From assembly GCA_019636375.1 (NCBI GenBank), contig JAHBXS010000001.1, positions 1,426,001 through 1,490,000 on the forward strand: 64,000 nucleotides of DNA. Reading direction: 5' to 3'. This stretch comes from Pirellulaceae bacterium. GTDB lineage: Bacteria > Planctomycetota > Planctomycetia > Pirellulales > Pirellulaceae. The position numbers were made by a program, and so were the translations under genes. Below are positions 56,948 to 64,000 of the stretch, in pieces (position 1 is the first letter of the stretch; each line of letters begins with the position of its first letter). Below the pieces are notes generated by a model. The model searched no databases. It was not told where the DNA came from and saw nothing but the letters and a program-made list of their open reading frames with translations.

Positions 56948-57736
56948 ATGCAAAAATTCAAAAGGATTTCTTTTCTGGTCTATGGAGTCACTTGTCATCT
57001 GATGTTTTTGGGCGTCTATGCCTGGCTGGCTCTATTTATTGGGAATTTAGGGTTTGGACTAATTACGACCGTCGATGGCGAACCAGGAATCCCGTTTGGT
57101 TGGGCGACGGTGATTAATACGTGTTTGGTTTTGGCATTTGTCGTTCCACATTCAGTGATGGCGCGGCCAGCTTTCAAACGCTGGTGGACGCGATTCGTTC
57201 CCAAGCCCATCGAACGTAGCACTTACGTGTTAGTTTCAAATTTGTTAATGATCAATTTGCTGTGGAATTGGCAGCCGATGGGTGGAGTGATTTGGAATAT
57301 CACCAATCCAGTCGGGCGGGGCATCATGTATGGCCTGTTCCTATTGGGAGTTCTGTTGGTGCCCGTTGTCAGTCTGATGATTAGTCACTTTGATTTGTTT
57401 GGTACCAGGCAAGTGTGGTTGTATTTTCGGGGACGCGAGTATCAGCATTTGCCGTTTCGAACCCCGTTGGCGTATCGGTTTGTGCGTCACCCGCTTTATC
57501 TGGGCTGGATGCTCTTTTTCTGGGCCGCTCCGACCATGACTGTGGCTCATTTGTTGTTTGCCGGGCTGACAACAGCCTATATGTTGGCCGCTATTCCAAT
57601 AGAAGAACGCGATTTGGTTGATCATTTTGGTGAAAAGTACCTAAAATATCGACATCAAGTCGGCGCGTTGATTCCGCGAATTCGCGACGAGCAAGCCGAA
57701 GACGGGCTGTTTGCAAAACCAGAAAGAAAAATTTAA
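56948..57736 (+). CDS. mddA: Methanethiol S-methyltransferase (MddA family)
   Basis: 262 residues with five or six membrane segments. It follows the MddA group of the isoprenylcysteine carboxyl methyltransferase/NnrU superfamily: HSVMARPAFKRWWTRFVP, PIERSTYVLVSNLLM, SHFDLFGTRQVWLYFRGREY, FRTPLAYRFVRHPLYLGWMLFFWAAPTMTV and EERDLVDHFGEKYLKYR. MddA methylates methanethiol with S-adenosylmethionine to dimethyl sulfide, at the cytoplasmic membrane. ATG 56948 is preferred to GTG 56936. The M61 peptidase gene begins two bases after its stop, so an operon is likely although the functional link is obscure. Confidence 0.8.
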   Translation: MQKFKRISFLVYGVTCHLMFLGVYAWLALFIGNLGFGLITTVDGEPGIPFGWATVINTCLVLAFVVPHSVMARPAFKRWWTRFVPKPIERSTYVLVSNLLMINLLWNWQPMGGVIWNITNPVGRGIMYGLFLLGVLLVPVVSLMISHFDLFGTRQVWLYFRGREYQHLPFRTPLAYRFVRHPLYLGWMLFFWAAPTMTVAHLLFAGLTTAYMLAAIPIEERDLVDHFGEKYLKYRHQVGALIPRIRDEQAEDGLFAKPERKI

Positions 57737-57738
57737 AG

Positions 57739-59454
57739 ATGGTCCAAGGCAGTTTCCGTTTTTTAGTGTGGGTTACAATCTTTGTAACCGTCGCCATTTC
57801 GAGTCATTGCCATCAGGTCAATGCATCGGACCTCGCGTATCGATTTCAACTCAGACGCGGTCCGGTAATCGAAGTCTCTTTGGATTTTACTGCCAGCGAA
57901 AATGGCGACAGTATCTTGGAACTGGCCAAAGAGTGGGGCGGAATCGTCAACGATGGCTCGGACGTCAATCACTTGACGGTGCACGACTCCGACGGCAACT
58001 CGATTCCAGTCGAGAGAACCTCGTCAACCACGTGGCAAATACAACACGAGAATGAAGTTCGTTTGACCGCTCGCTATGAGATTAAACCGCCCGGCGAGCG
58101 CGAACCAATTCGCGGTGGCAACGATTACCGCACGCGATTCGATGCGAACTTATTTCAAGTGATCGGCAACTTGGCCCTGTTAATGCCGCAGCACTACAGT
58201 GAAGACAAAAAAATTCGTTTTCAAGTCTCATTTCATGGCTTTGACGAAATCGGCTGGCGAATCGCAAGTTCCTATGGCCTTGGTCCTGGACCGTTCGAAT
58301 TCGAATGGACTCGCTCTCAATTTTTGCATGCCGTCGTGATGGCGGGCAATATCGACATCGCGAAACGGATGGTCGGCGACCAGCAGATTGCGGTTGCGGT
58401 CGCCGGGCGGGGCTGGATGTTTGCGACAGACCAGTTGGCGGACAGCGTCAAACAAATTGTGCAAGCCGAACGTGATTTTTTTGACGATCATACAGATCCG
58501 TGGTACTTGGTTACGTTAACACCGCTACCGGCGATGCACCCTGGCTCCTCATCATTTGGCGGAACCGCCGTAACCAATTGTTTCGCATTATTCTGTACCC
58601 CCAATTTAAATTTGCAACCGGAATCGGCTGACTATGCCAGAACACTGATCCTGTTGGCCCACGAATATTTCCACAACTGGAATGGAATCAAAATTTCTAC
58701 CGCTGGCAACGACCCCTCGACGTATTGGTTCTCCGAGGGATTTACCAATTACTTTTCGAGAAAGATTTTGCTCCGTGCCGGTTTGATCACGCCAGATCAG
58801 TTCTTGGAAAATCTCAATACGGCTCTTCACGGCTATGAATCAAATGAATACAAGTCGGCTTCCAACGCAATCATCGCCGAGGCTTTTTGGTCCAACCGAA
58901 ATGTGGGTGAATTGCCCTATCAACGTGGCGACTTGTTAGCACTGATGCTGGATGAGCATATTCGTTCGCGTTCAGAAGGGAAACAGTCAATTGACAATCT
59001 GATGCTCGACCTCTTTGAAAATCCCATTTCTCAGCAACCGATCACAACGGAACATCTCCTCGAGCGAATAAACGACTTTGTCGACAAGTCGGTCAGTGAG
59101 AAAATTCGAGAAATCGTGATGGTAGGTGCGGACATTCCTATTCCATCGGACGTTTCAGAACCGAAACTCGCATTGGCAACTGCCCAAACCCGCTCCTTCG
59201 CCCCCGGTTTCGACATTGAAAAGACTCGAGAAGCCAAACAACTCGTTGGCGTGATTGAATCGAGCGAAGCATGGAACGCCGGACTTCGCGATGGTCAAAT
59301 CCTCCAAGGTCTATCAATCCAATCCGGCAACGGGCCGCCAACGGCAGAAGTGACAATCCTCATTGACGGAGAAGCGAAAAAAGTTGAATACACCCCTCTT
59401 AGCGAACCGAGACAAATTCGAGTATATCAACTCGTCCCTGAAACGAAAGACTAA
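57739..59454 (+). CDS. M61-family exported metallopeptidase
   Basis: 571 residues. A signal peptide (about 1-30) is followed by an N-terminal beta domain and the catalytic domain with LLAHEYFHNWNG: zinc ligands H308 and H312, catalytic E309, third ligand E333 in FSEGFTNYF. A PDZ-like C-terminal segment (about 495-560: GVIESSEAWNAGLRDGQILQGL) completes the glycyl-aminopeptidase architecture, which acts on N-terminal Gly/Ala residues of peptides. ATG 57739 follows the mddA stop by two bases. Confidence 0.88.
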   Translation: MVQGSFRFLVWVTIFVTVAISSHCHQVNASDLAYRFQLRRGPVIEVSLDFTASENGDSILELAKEWGGIVNDGSDVNHLTVHDSDGNSIPVERTSSTTWQIQHENEVRLTARYEIKPPGEREPIRGGNDYRTRFDANLFQVIGNLALLMPQHYSEDKKIRFQVSFHGFDEIGWRIASSYGLGPGPFEFEWTRSQFLHAVVMAGNIDIAKRMVGDQQIAVAVAGRGWMFATDQLADSVKQIVQAERDFFDDHTDPWYLVTLTPLPAMHPGSSSFGGTAVTNCFALFCTPNLNLQPESADYARTLILLAHEYFHNWNGIKISTAGNDPSTYWFSEGFTNYFSRKILLRAGLITPDQFLENLNTALHGYESNEYKSASNAIIAEAFWSNRNVGELPYQRGDLLALMLDEHIRSRSEGKQSIDNLMLDLFENPISQQPITTEHLLERINDFVDKSVSEKIREIVMVGADIPIPSDVSEPKLALATAQTRSFAPGFDIEKTREAKQLVGVIESSEAWNAGLRDGQILQGLSIQSGNGPPTAEVTILIDGEAKKVEYTPLSEPRQIRVYQLVPETKD

Positions 59455-59652
59455 CGCCAACCAACGCCCTGCAACCACCCGCGAATAGCGAAATTCGCCG
59501 ACGATCTTTCGGATATTTTTCCGCACGATTATCAACTTCCAATTGGCTCATATCAGGCAACTTCGACGTCTTGAGCCTGTGCGAAATATGGCATATCATC
59601 AAAATGCTCGTGTCCCGAAATCAAATCTCTAGACAATCCTGAAAGAAACCAG

Positions 59653-60138
59653 ATGCAAATCCCAAATCCAAGTTCCGAACACCTATGGTTGCTGCAATTG
59701 GTCGGCGAATGGGAATTTGAACATGAATGCGACATGGGGCCTGATCAGCCCATTTCAAAGTCCTCGGGCAAGCAATCCACTCGGGCACTCGGGGCATTGT
59801 GGACGTTGGGCGAAATGGAAACTCCCGGTCCCGATGGGCAACCCATGCGTTCAATTATGACCATCGGATATGATCCAGGCCAAAGTCGATTCGTGGGCAA
59901 CTTTATCGCTTCTTGCATGACATTTCAGTGGATCTATTCGGGACAGCTTGATCAAGATCATCGCGTATTGACACTTGATGCCACGGGCCCCAGTTTCAGC
60001 GGCGATGGCAGCTTGGCCAACTATCAAGACATCATTGAAGTGATTGATTCGGACAACTACATTTTTTCATCTCGATATCAGAACGCCGATGGCAGTTGGG
60101 TTCCGTTCATGAAAGGCAAATACACTCGTCGAAAGTAA
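59653..60138 (+). CDS. DUF1579 family protein
   Basis: 161 residues, the whole DUF1579 fold: LVGEWEFEHECDMGPDQP, GKQSTRALGALWTLGEME, MTIGYDPGQSRFVGNF, FSGDGSLANYQDIIEV and SSRYQNADGSWVPFMKGKYTRRK are recognisable blocks. The fold is a lipocalin-like beta barrel; the ligand is not known. No signal peptide, so it is probably cytoplasmic. ATG 59653. Confidence 0.88.
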   Translation: MQIPNPSSEHLWLLQLVGEWEFEHECDMGPDQPISKSSGKQSTRALGALWTLGEMETPGPDGQPMRSIMTIGYDPGQSRFVGNFIASCMTFQWIYSGQLDQDHRVLTLDATGPSFSGDGSLANYQDIIEVIDSDNYIFSSRYQNADGSWVPFMKGKYTRRK

Positions 60139-60295
60139 AAAAATCGAAAATTTGCATTTTCAGTTTAAACCAACGTTGGCCGTTGTCCCAACCTTTTCGT
60201 TTGTCAGCTTTCCGCTGCGGGTAGCCCTACGCAACAACGTCCGGTAAACTACAACCTTCAATGTTCCATAATGAATTTTGGCGGAGTCAGCGGTG

Positions 60296-60922
60296 ATGCA
60301 AGAGCACCAGCAACGAATTGACGAATTGATCGAGTGTGGCAAGTTGTTTCATCAGCGCGGGTGGTCCGTTGGAACGAGCAGCAATTATAGTGTGGTCCTT
60401 TCTCAAGAACCTGTGGACTTGATCGTGACGGCGAGCGGGTTTGACAAAGGGCGTTTAACCCGCGAGCAGTTCGTGCACGTTGGTCCCGACGGACAACCTC
60501 GGTATCCAAACCAACCGAAATCGAGTGCCGAAACGATGCTACATGTCGTCTTGGCGAAACGACCGGAACCGGTCGGAGCGATTCTGCATACCCACAGTAT
60601 TTGGGGAACACTTCTGTCTCAACATTATTTCGCCGATGGTGGATTCGAGATCGAGGGATTCGAAATGCTCAAGGGGCTGGAGGGAATCACCACCCACGAA
60701 ACGAGCGTTTGGATACCCGTTTTCGACAATACTCAGAATATTCCAGAATTGGCCGAAAAGGTCGAAAAACTCACAAAATCGGAGCCTAACAAAATCCGTT
60801 TTGCGTTTCTAATCCGTCAACATGGGCTTTACACGTGGGGTCGAGACGTTTTTGCGGCTCGTCGACATGTGGAAATCCTGGAGTTTTTGTTCGAATGTCG
60901 GGGTCGTCGCCTGGGAATGTAA
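60296..60922 (+). CDS. mtnB: Methylthioribulose-1-phosphate dehydratase
   Basis: 208 residues. A class II aldolase-fold zinc enzyme of the methionine salvage pathway, dehydrating 5-methylthioribulose 1-phosphate. The zinc ligands are H98 and H100 in ILHTHSIWGTLLS, with RQHGLYTWG later in the chain; SVGTSSNYSVVL and VTASGFDKGRLTREQFVHV are further blocks. The ATG at 60296 has GGAG about nine bases upstream. No other mtn genes (mtnA, mtnC, mtnD) adjoin, so the rest of the pathway must lie elsewhere. Confidence 0.92.
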   Translation: MQEHQQRIDELIECGKLFHQRGWSVGTSSNYSVVLSQEPVDLIVTASGFDKGRLTREQFVHVGPDGQPRYPNQPKSSAETMLHVVLAKRPEPVGAILHTHSIWGTLLSQHYFADGGFEIEGFEMLKGLEGITTHETSVWIPVFDNTQNIPELAEKVEKLTKSEPNKIRFAFLIRQHGLYTWGRDVFAARRHVEILEFLFECRGRRLGM

Positions 60923-61019
60923 AGAAAAAATTTGACGGAGGCCGAAGCATGTGGTAGTTTTCAGACTTGCCGTGCTGCCAACATCTCGCCGTCGATTTTA
61001 TACTTTCAAAGGCACTACC

Positions 61020-62579
61020 ATGCATTGCAAACGATGTTTTTTGACGCTTGTAGCGATCCTGTGTTCCATCGAGTCGGTTAAGGCTCAGGATTATGCGGAG
61101 TTGATTGAGGTCGCTGAACGAAGCGTCATTCGTATCGACGTCAAAGGCGTAGGTCAAGGGAGCGGCTTCGTTGTTGGCCCCACCGGAATCGCCTGCACCA
61201 ATGTCCATGTCATGGCCGGTGCCAAAAACGATGGAGCGATTGCGACCTTCCCAAACGGTGAACGATGTAAAATCACCGGGAGCTATCACATTGACGAAGG
61301 CCGGGACATTGCGATCATTCAACTGGACCTAACGTCGGTCACATCTTTGCAACTTGCCAAGAACCTCCCTCGCAAAGGGGAAGAAGTTATTGCTCTGGGC
61401 TCTCCGATGGGACTTTCATTTACAGCAACCCGGGGCATCGTCAGCGCGATTCGCTCGGAAGAAGAAATGCGATCCGATTTAGGCGACCGCTCAATGCGAG
61501 GGACTTGGGTTCAAGTCGACGCATCTTTATCCCCAGGAAATAGCGGTGGCCCCTTACTTAATATTAAAGGCGAATGTGTCGCGATGAGTACACGGGCATC
61601 ATTCGGTAAGACTCAAAATTTGAATTTCGGAATCTCCATCAACGATATTTTGCAAGCCATCGAGGATGCCAAAAGCAAACCTCTGGTTGCTCTGTCCGAT
61701 GGTTTGGGAAAAGTTGACATGATCGAGGTCAATCCGCCCTCTGGCTCTCTCGTTGAACGGGTCGAGATTCCAGAATCAGCAATTGTAGAATATGCCGAGC
61801 GAGGCCTTGAGAGTTTTGACGATATGGCAAAACAAATTCGCCGCGAAGTGACCTCCCAAACCGATCTCCTCAAAATGATGAAACAAGGCAGAATCGATAT
61901 TTCCTTGGGCAATCGGGTGGCTCGCGAGGTTGCCACAGGCAAGTTTCTTTTCGGCAGCGAGGGACAAAAAAACACAATCATCACCCGCCAAGAGGAACGA
62001 GTTAGAGACTTGACTCGAGTTCGCGATTCGATCGGCAAACAAAAAACCAAAGACAGCCTGTTTTCATTGTTGTGGCATGCCGGGCCGCGTTTGGATACCC
62101 GCAGAAAGGGCAACGTGGGCTTCATGAGCGAGGGCATCGTGATTATCGCCCTCGGTGAACATGATGTAGTGGTCGATATCGCGGGGGTTGATTGTTTGAT
62201 GTGGGTCAAAGACACAACAGGACTCGACTCCGGTCAACCCGTGACTCCGACACCGGTCTATGTTGTCGGGACGCAAACGGTGAACGCGGGAGCGACGCGT
62301 CGAACCGTTACCGTGTTGAATTCCGTACTCGAGACCGAACTTCGCAAAGCCGTCGAGTCAATGAGCGACAGTAAGTTTTCTGGGGGGAGTAGTAAAGTCG
62401 CTGAGACCGATGCCGCAACGAGGACTTGGAAAGACAACAGCGGAAAATTCGAGATCGAAGCGACTTTGGTAACCTCCGACGCCAAACAAGTTGTCCTCAA
62501 GAAAACCGATGGATCGATCATCACAGTGCCGATTGACAAGCTCAGCGATAGCGACCAACGTTTCCTGAAGAAAAAGTAA
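61020..62579 (+). CDS. Exported S1C-type serine protease with C-terminal SHD1 domain
   Basis: 519 residues. A signal peptide (about 1-24) is followed by a DegP-like chymotrypsin fold: GSGFVVGPTGIACTNVHV with H63, EGRDIAII with D96, and SPGNSGGPLL with S175, a complete catalytic triad. No PDZ domain follows; instead a region of about 200 residues of unknown fold leads to an SHD1-like C-terminal domain (about 465-519: RTWKDNSGKFEIEATLVT, KKTDGSIITVPIDKL), a module frequent in planctomycete exported proteins. It probably cleaves envelope proteins. ATG 61020 has AAAGG about eight bases upstream. Confidence 0.88.
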   Translation: MHCKRCFLTLVAILCSIESVKAQDYAELIEVAERSVIRIDVKGVGQGSGFVVGPTGIACTNVHVMAGAKNDGAIATFPNGERCKITGSYHIDEGRDIAIIQLDLTSVTSLQLAKNLPRKGEEVIALGSPMGLSFTATRGIVSAIRSEEEMRSDLGDRSMRGTWVQVDASLSPGNSGGPLLNIKGECVAMSTRASFGKTQNLNFGISINDILQAIEDAKSKPLVALSDGLGKVDMIEVNPPSGSLVERVEIPESAIVEYAERGLESFDDMAKQIRREVTSQTDLLKMMKQGRIDISLGNRVAREVATGKFLFGSEGQKNTIITRQEERVRDLTRVRDSIGKQKTKDSLFSLLWHAGPRLDTRRKGNVGFMSEGIVIIALGEHDVVVDIAGVDCLMWVKDTTGLDSGQPVTPTPVYVVGTQTVNAGATRRTVTVLNSVLETELRKAVESMSDSKFSGGSSKVAETDAATRTWKDNSGKFEIEATLVTSDAKQVVLKKTDGSIITVPIDKLSDSDQRFLKKK

Positions 62580-62594
62580 ATTCTAAATGCCTAT

Positions 62595-62681
62595 CCCAAA
62601 AAGGGGTCAGACCCTTTGGAGGCTTAGCGAAATTTAACGTTGTTTTGCTGCCTAGCCGGAGAGGGTCTGACCCCTTTTGGG
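62595..62681. repeat. Inverted repeat GGGGTCAGACCC, between convergent genes
   Basis: Arms 62595-62615 (CCCAAAAAGGGGTCAGACCC) and 62662-62681 match in full except for one extra A in the left arm; the spacer is 46 bases. Each arm holds GGGTCNGACCC, a short palindrome that recurs in bacterial REP-like elements next to RAYT-type transposase genes. No transposase is here. It could also serve as a terminator for the two convergent genes. Confidence 0.8.
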
Positions 62682-62688
62682 TTAGCCT

Positions 62689-64000
62689 CTAAATGATATT
62701 CCCATAGCGATGGGTCGTTTGCGACATTGATTGCTCGCGAAGATAATTCAGCAATTCTAATCGTCCGTTCGCCAGCGGCTCTTCGCGGGTAACGTAGACA
62801 TTTCCGATTTGATCTGGGCGGAACTCTTGGTCAATTCCAATCGCACGCAAAGTTCCGTCTCGCATCTTGCCGAGTCGCGCGACAAGTTGTTCATGACTTT
62901 CGACAAATGGCTGCACATCGCTGGCACTACTGAACTGTGCCATCCAATCTGCTGGGTGAGTGGAGCTTACCTCAAGCTCTACACCCGCAAGTCGGCAAGC
63001 GATCGAGGTGAGGGCCGCAATTTCGAGGGCTTGCTGCTCGTCCAATTTGCCAATTCGCAAGACATGCCACGGTCGCGGACGATAGCGGAAATGATTGCTC
63101 TCGCCATGCACTTGTGATGGATCGTGCTCTTGTGAAAACTCGACGTTCCACCAATGCTGATAACTCCCCGCCGCTGCGAGCATTCGCTCGACGACCGCTT
63201 CGTTTTGTAAAACACCCTTGAGTCGCGCCACAAGCGGCTTGACGTTTTCCGAAAGGGGAGCCTGAGTCTTTGGCAAGTCAACTTCTGACCAAAGCCCAAA
63301 TCCGGCGACATAGTTGGGGCCTCCCGCCTTGGAACCCAGGCCGACGACGGAATTCTTCCAACCTCCAAACGGTTGACGTCGCACGATAGCTCCAGTTGTT
63401 GAGCGATTGATGTAGGCGTTCCCGACTTCGACTTTTTCGCGCCAAACCCTGATTTCTTCCGGTTCCAAGCTATGCAAACCTCCAGTCAGTCCGAACTCAT
63501 TACTGTTTTGAATCCGCAGAGCTTCCTCAAAACTCTCGACGCGAATCAATCCGAGTACTGGTCCGAAACACTCTGTGCGGTGGTACCAGCTACCGGGCTT
63601 GACCCCCATTTTAATCCCAGGGGTCCACATGCAGGGGTTCTCGTCCAGCATTCTCGGCTCAAGCAACCAAGTTTCTCCTGGCTCAAGGGTCGTTAACCCG
63701 CGTTTGAGATTTTCGTCTGGAGGCCGGATGACTGGCGTTGCAATCGCGCTGGGGTTCCAAGAGCCGTCGGCAATCAAACTTTTAGCCGCATCGAGCAATT
63801 GATGTTGGAACTTCTTACTGTCGTAAACACTTTTTTCTACCAATGCCAGACTCGTGGCCGAGCATTTTTGGCCGGAGTGCCCAAATGCTCCCCGCACCAA
63901 ATCCTTGACCGCCAAATCCTGATCGGCAAAAGCCGTGATGATCAAACTATTCTTCCCACTGGTTTCGGCGAACAACGGTAGTTCAGGCCGCCAACTGAGA
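62689..64000 (-). CDS. Delta-1-pyrroline-5-carboxylate dehydrogenase (PutA-type), N-terminus cut by window edge
   Basis: About 437 codons are visible; the frame continues past the right edge (LSWRPELPLFAETSGKN). The aldehyde dehydrogenase part shows the catalytic cysteine in GHSGQKCSATSLALV, the NAD-site and oligomer blocks ECFGPVLGLIRVES and YINRSTTGAIVRRQPFGGW, then a C-terminal extension (about the last 170 residues) usual in bifunctional proline dehydrogenase/P5C dehydrogenase of Planctomycetota. It oxidises glutamate semialdehyde to glutamate in proline breakdown. Whether a proline dehydrogenase domain is fused lies outside the window. Confidence 0.88.
   Translation of the reverse strand, partial: LSWRPELPLFAETSGKNSLIITAFADQDLAVKDLVRGAFGHSGQKCSATSLALVEKSVYDSKKFQHQLLDAAKSLIADGSWNPSAIATPVIRPPDENLKRGLTTLEPGETWLLEPRMLDENPCMWTPGIKMGVKPGSWYHRTECFGPVLGLIRVESFEEALRIQNSNEFGLTGGLHSLEPEEIRVWREKVEVGNAYINRSTTGAIVRRQPFGGWKNSVVGLGSKAGGPNYVAGFGLWSEVDLPKTQAPLSENVKPLVARLKGVLQNEAVVERMLAAAGSYQHWWNVEFSQEHDPSQVHGESNHFRYRPRPWHVLRIGKLDEQQALEIAALTSIACRLAGVELEVSSTHPADWMAQFSSASDVQPFVESHEQLVARLGKMRDGTLRAIGIDQEFRPDQIGNVYVTREEPLANGRLELLNYLREQSMSQTTHRYGNII

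Overview
The window is a chromosomal segment of a planctomycete (Planctomycetota). The evidence is the gene content: a DUF1549/DUF1553 plus DUF1501 operon with planctomycete-type cytochrome motifs, an ECF sigma factor next to a FecR-like regulator, an SHD1-domain protease, a membrane Ser/Thr kinase with WD40 repeats, a PEP-CTERM protein fragment, and many exported proteins known only as conserved families. I saw no rRNA, tRNA, CRISPR array, intact insertion sequence or prophage. Genus cannot be fixed from the sequence alone.

Layout. 1-2.3 kb: end of an exopolysaccharide-type locus (membrane glycosyltransferase and a CpsD-like ATPase with a damaged P-loop). 2.6-10.2 kb: housekeeping genes metH, rnr and dapB. 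10.2-15.85 kb: a BlaI repressor, a BlaR1-type M56 sensor protease carrying a WD40-like propeller, and a membrane PQQ-type propeller protein in one operon behind a palindromic operator. 16.2-18.9 kb: a small DNA-processing cluster (TOTE-type primase domain without its helicase, DUF559 nuclease, AlkD-like glycosylase). 19.2-26.4 kb: DUF1501/DUF1549/DUF1553 operon with a frameshift, and a divergent ECF sigma/FecR pair. 26.4-28.6 kb: a decay zone of gene fragments around one intact peptidoglycan-binding metallopeptidase. 28.6-33.3 kb: a ClbS/DfsB protein, a second BlaI-BlaR1 pair behind two CopY-type boxes, and a YCII/ECF sigma operon whose sigma gene has a premature TGA. 33.5-49.4 kb: thiC, a RluA-type synthase, an MsrB fusion, a YhaM-like exonuclease, phosphofructokinase, xylulokinase, prolyl-tRNA synthetase, a DUF4416 protein, a tetraheme cytochrome and a nucleotidyltransferase. 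49.4-64 kb: a TPR protein, an ECF sigma plus kinase/WD40 pair, a methanethiol methyltransferase (mddA) with an M61 peptidase, mtnB, an SHD1 serine protease and the C-terminal part of a PutA-type P5C dehydrogenase.

Functional themes. Signal transduction to the envelope recurs: two BlaI/BlaR1 modules with different non-penicillin-binding sensor domains, three ECF sigma factors each beside a putative partner, and one receptor-like kinase. Sulfur and methionine chemistry is scattered through the window (metH, mtnB, mddA, msrB). Several families of perfect or near-perfect inverted repeats lie between genes. One of them is inserted in frame inside a DUF1549 gene and another sits exactly where a gene has been truncated, so these palindromes appear to have been mobile here.

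Start codons were chosen by ribosome-binding site and family N-terminus, so several genes are called shorter than their longest open frame.
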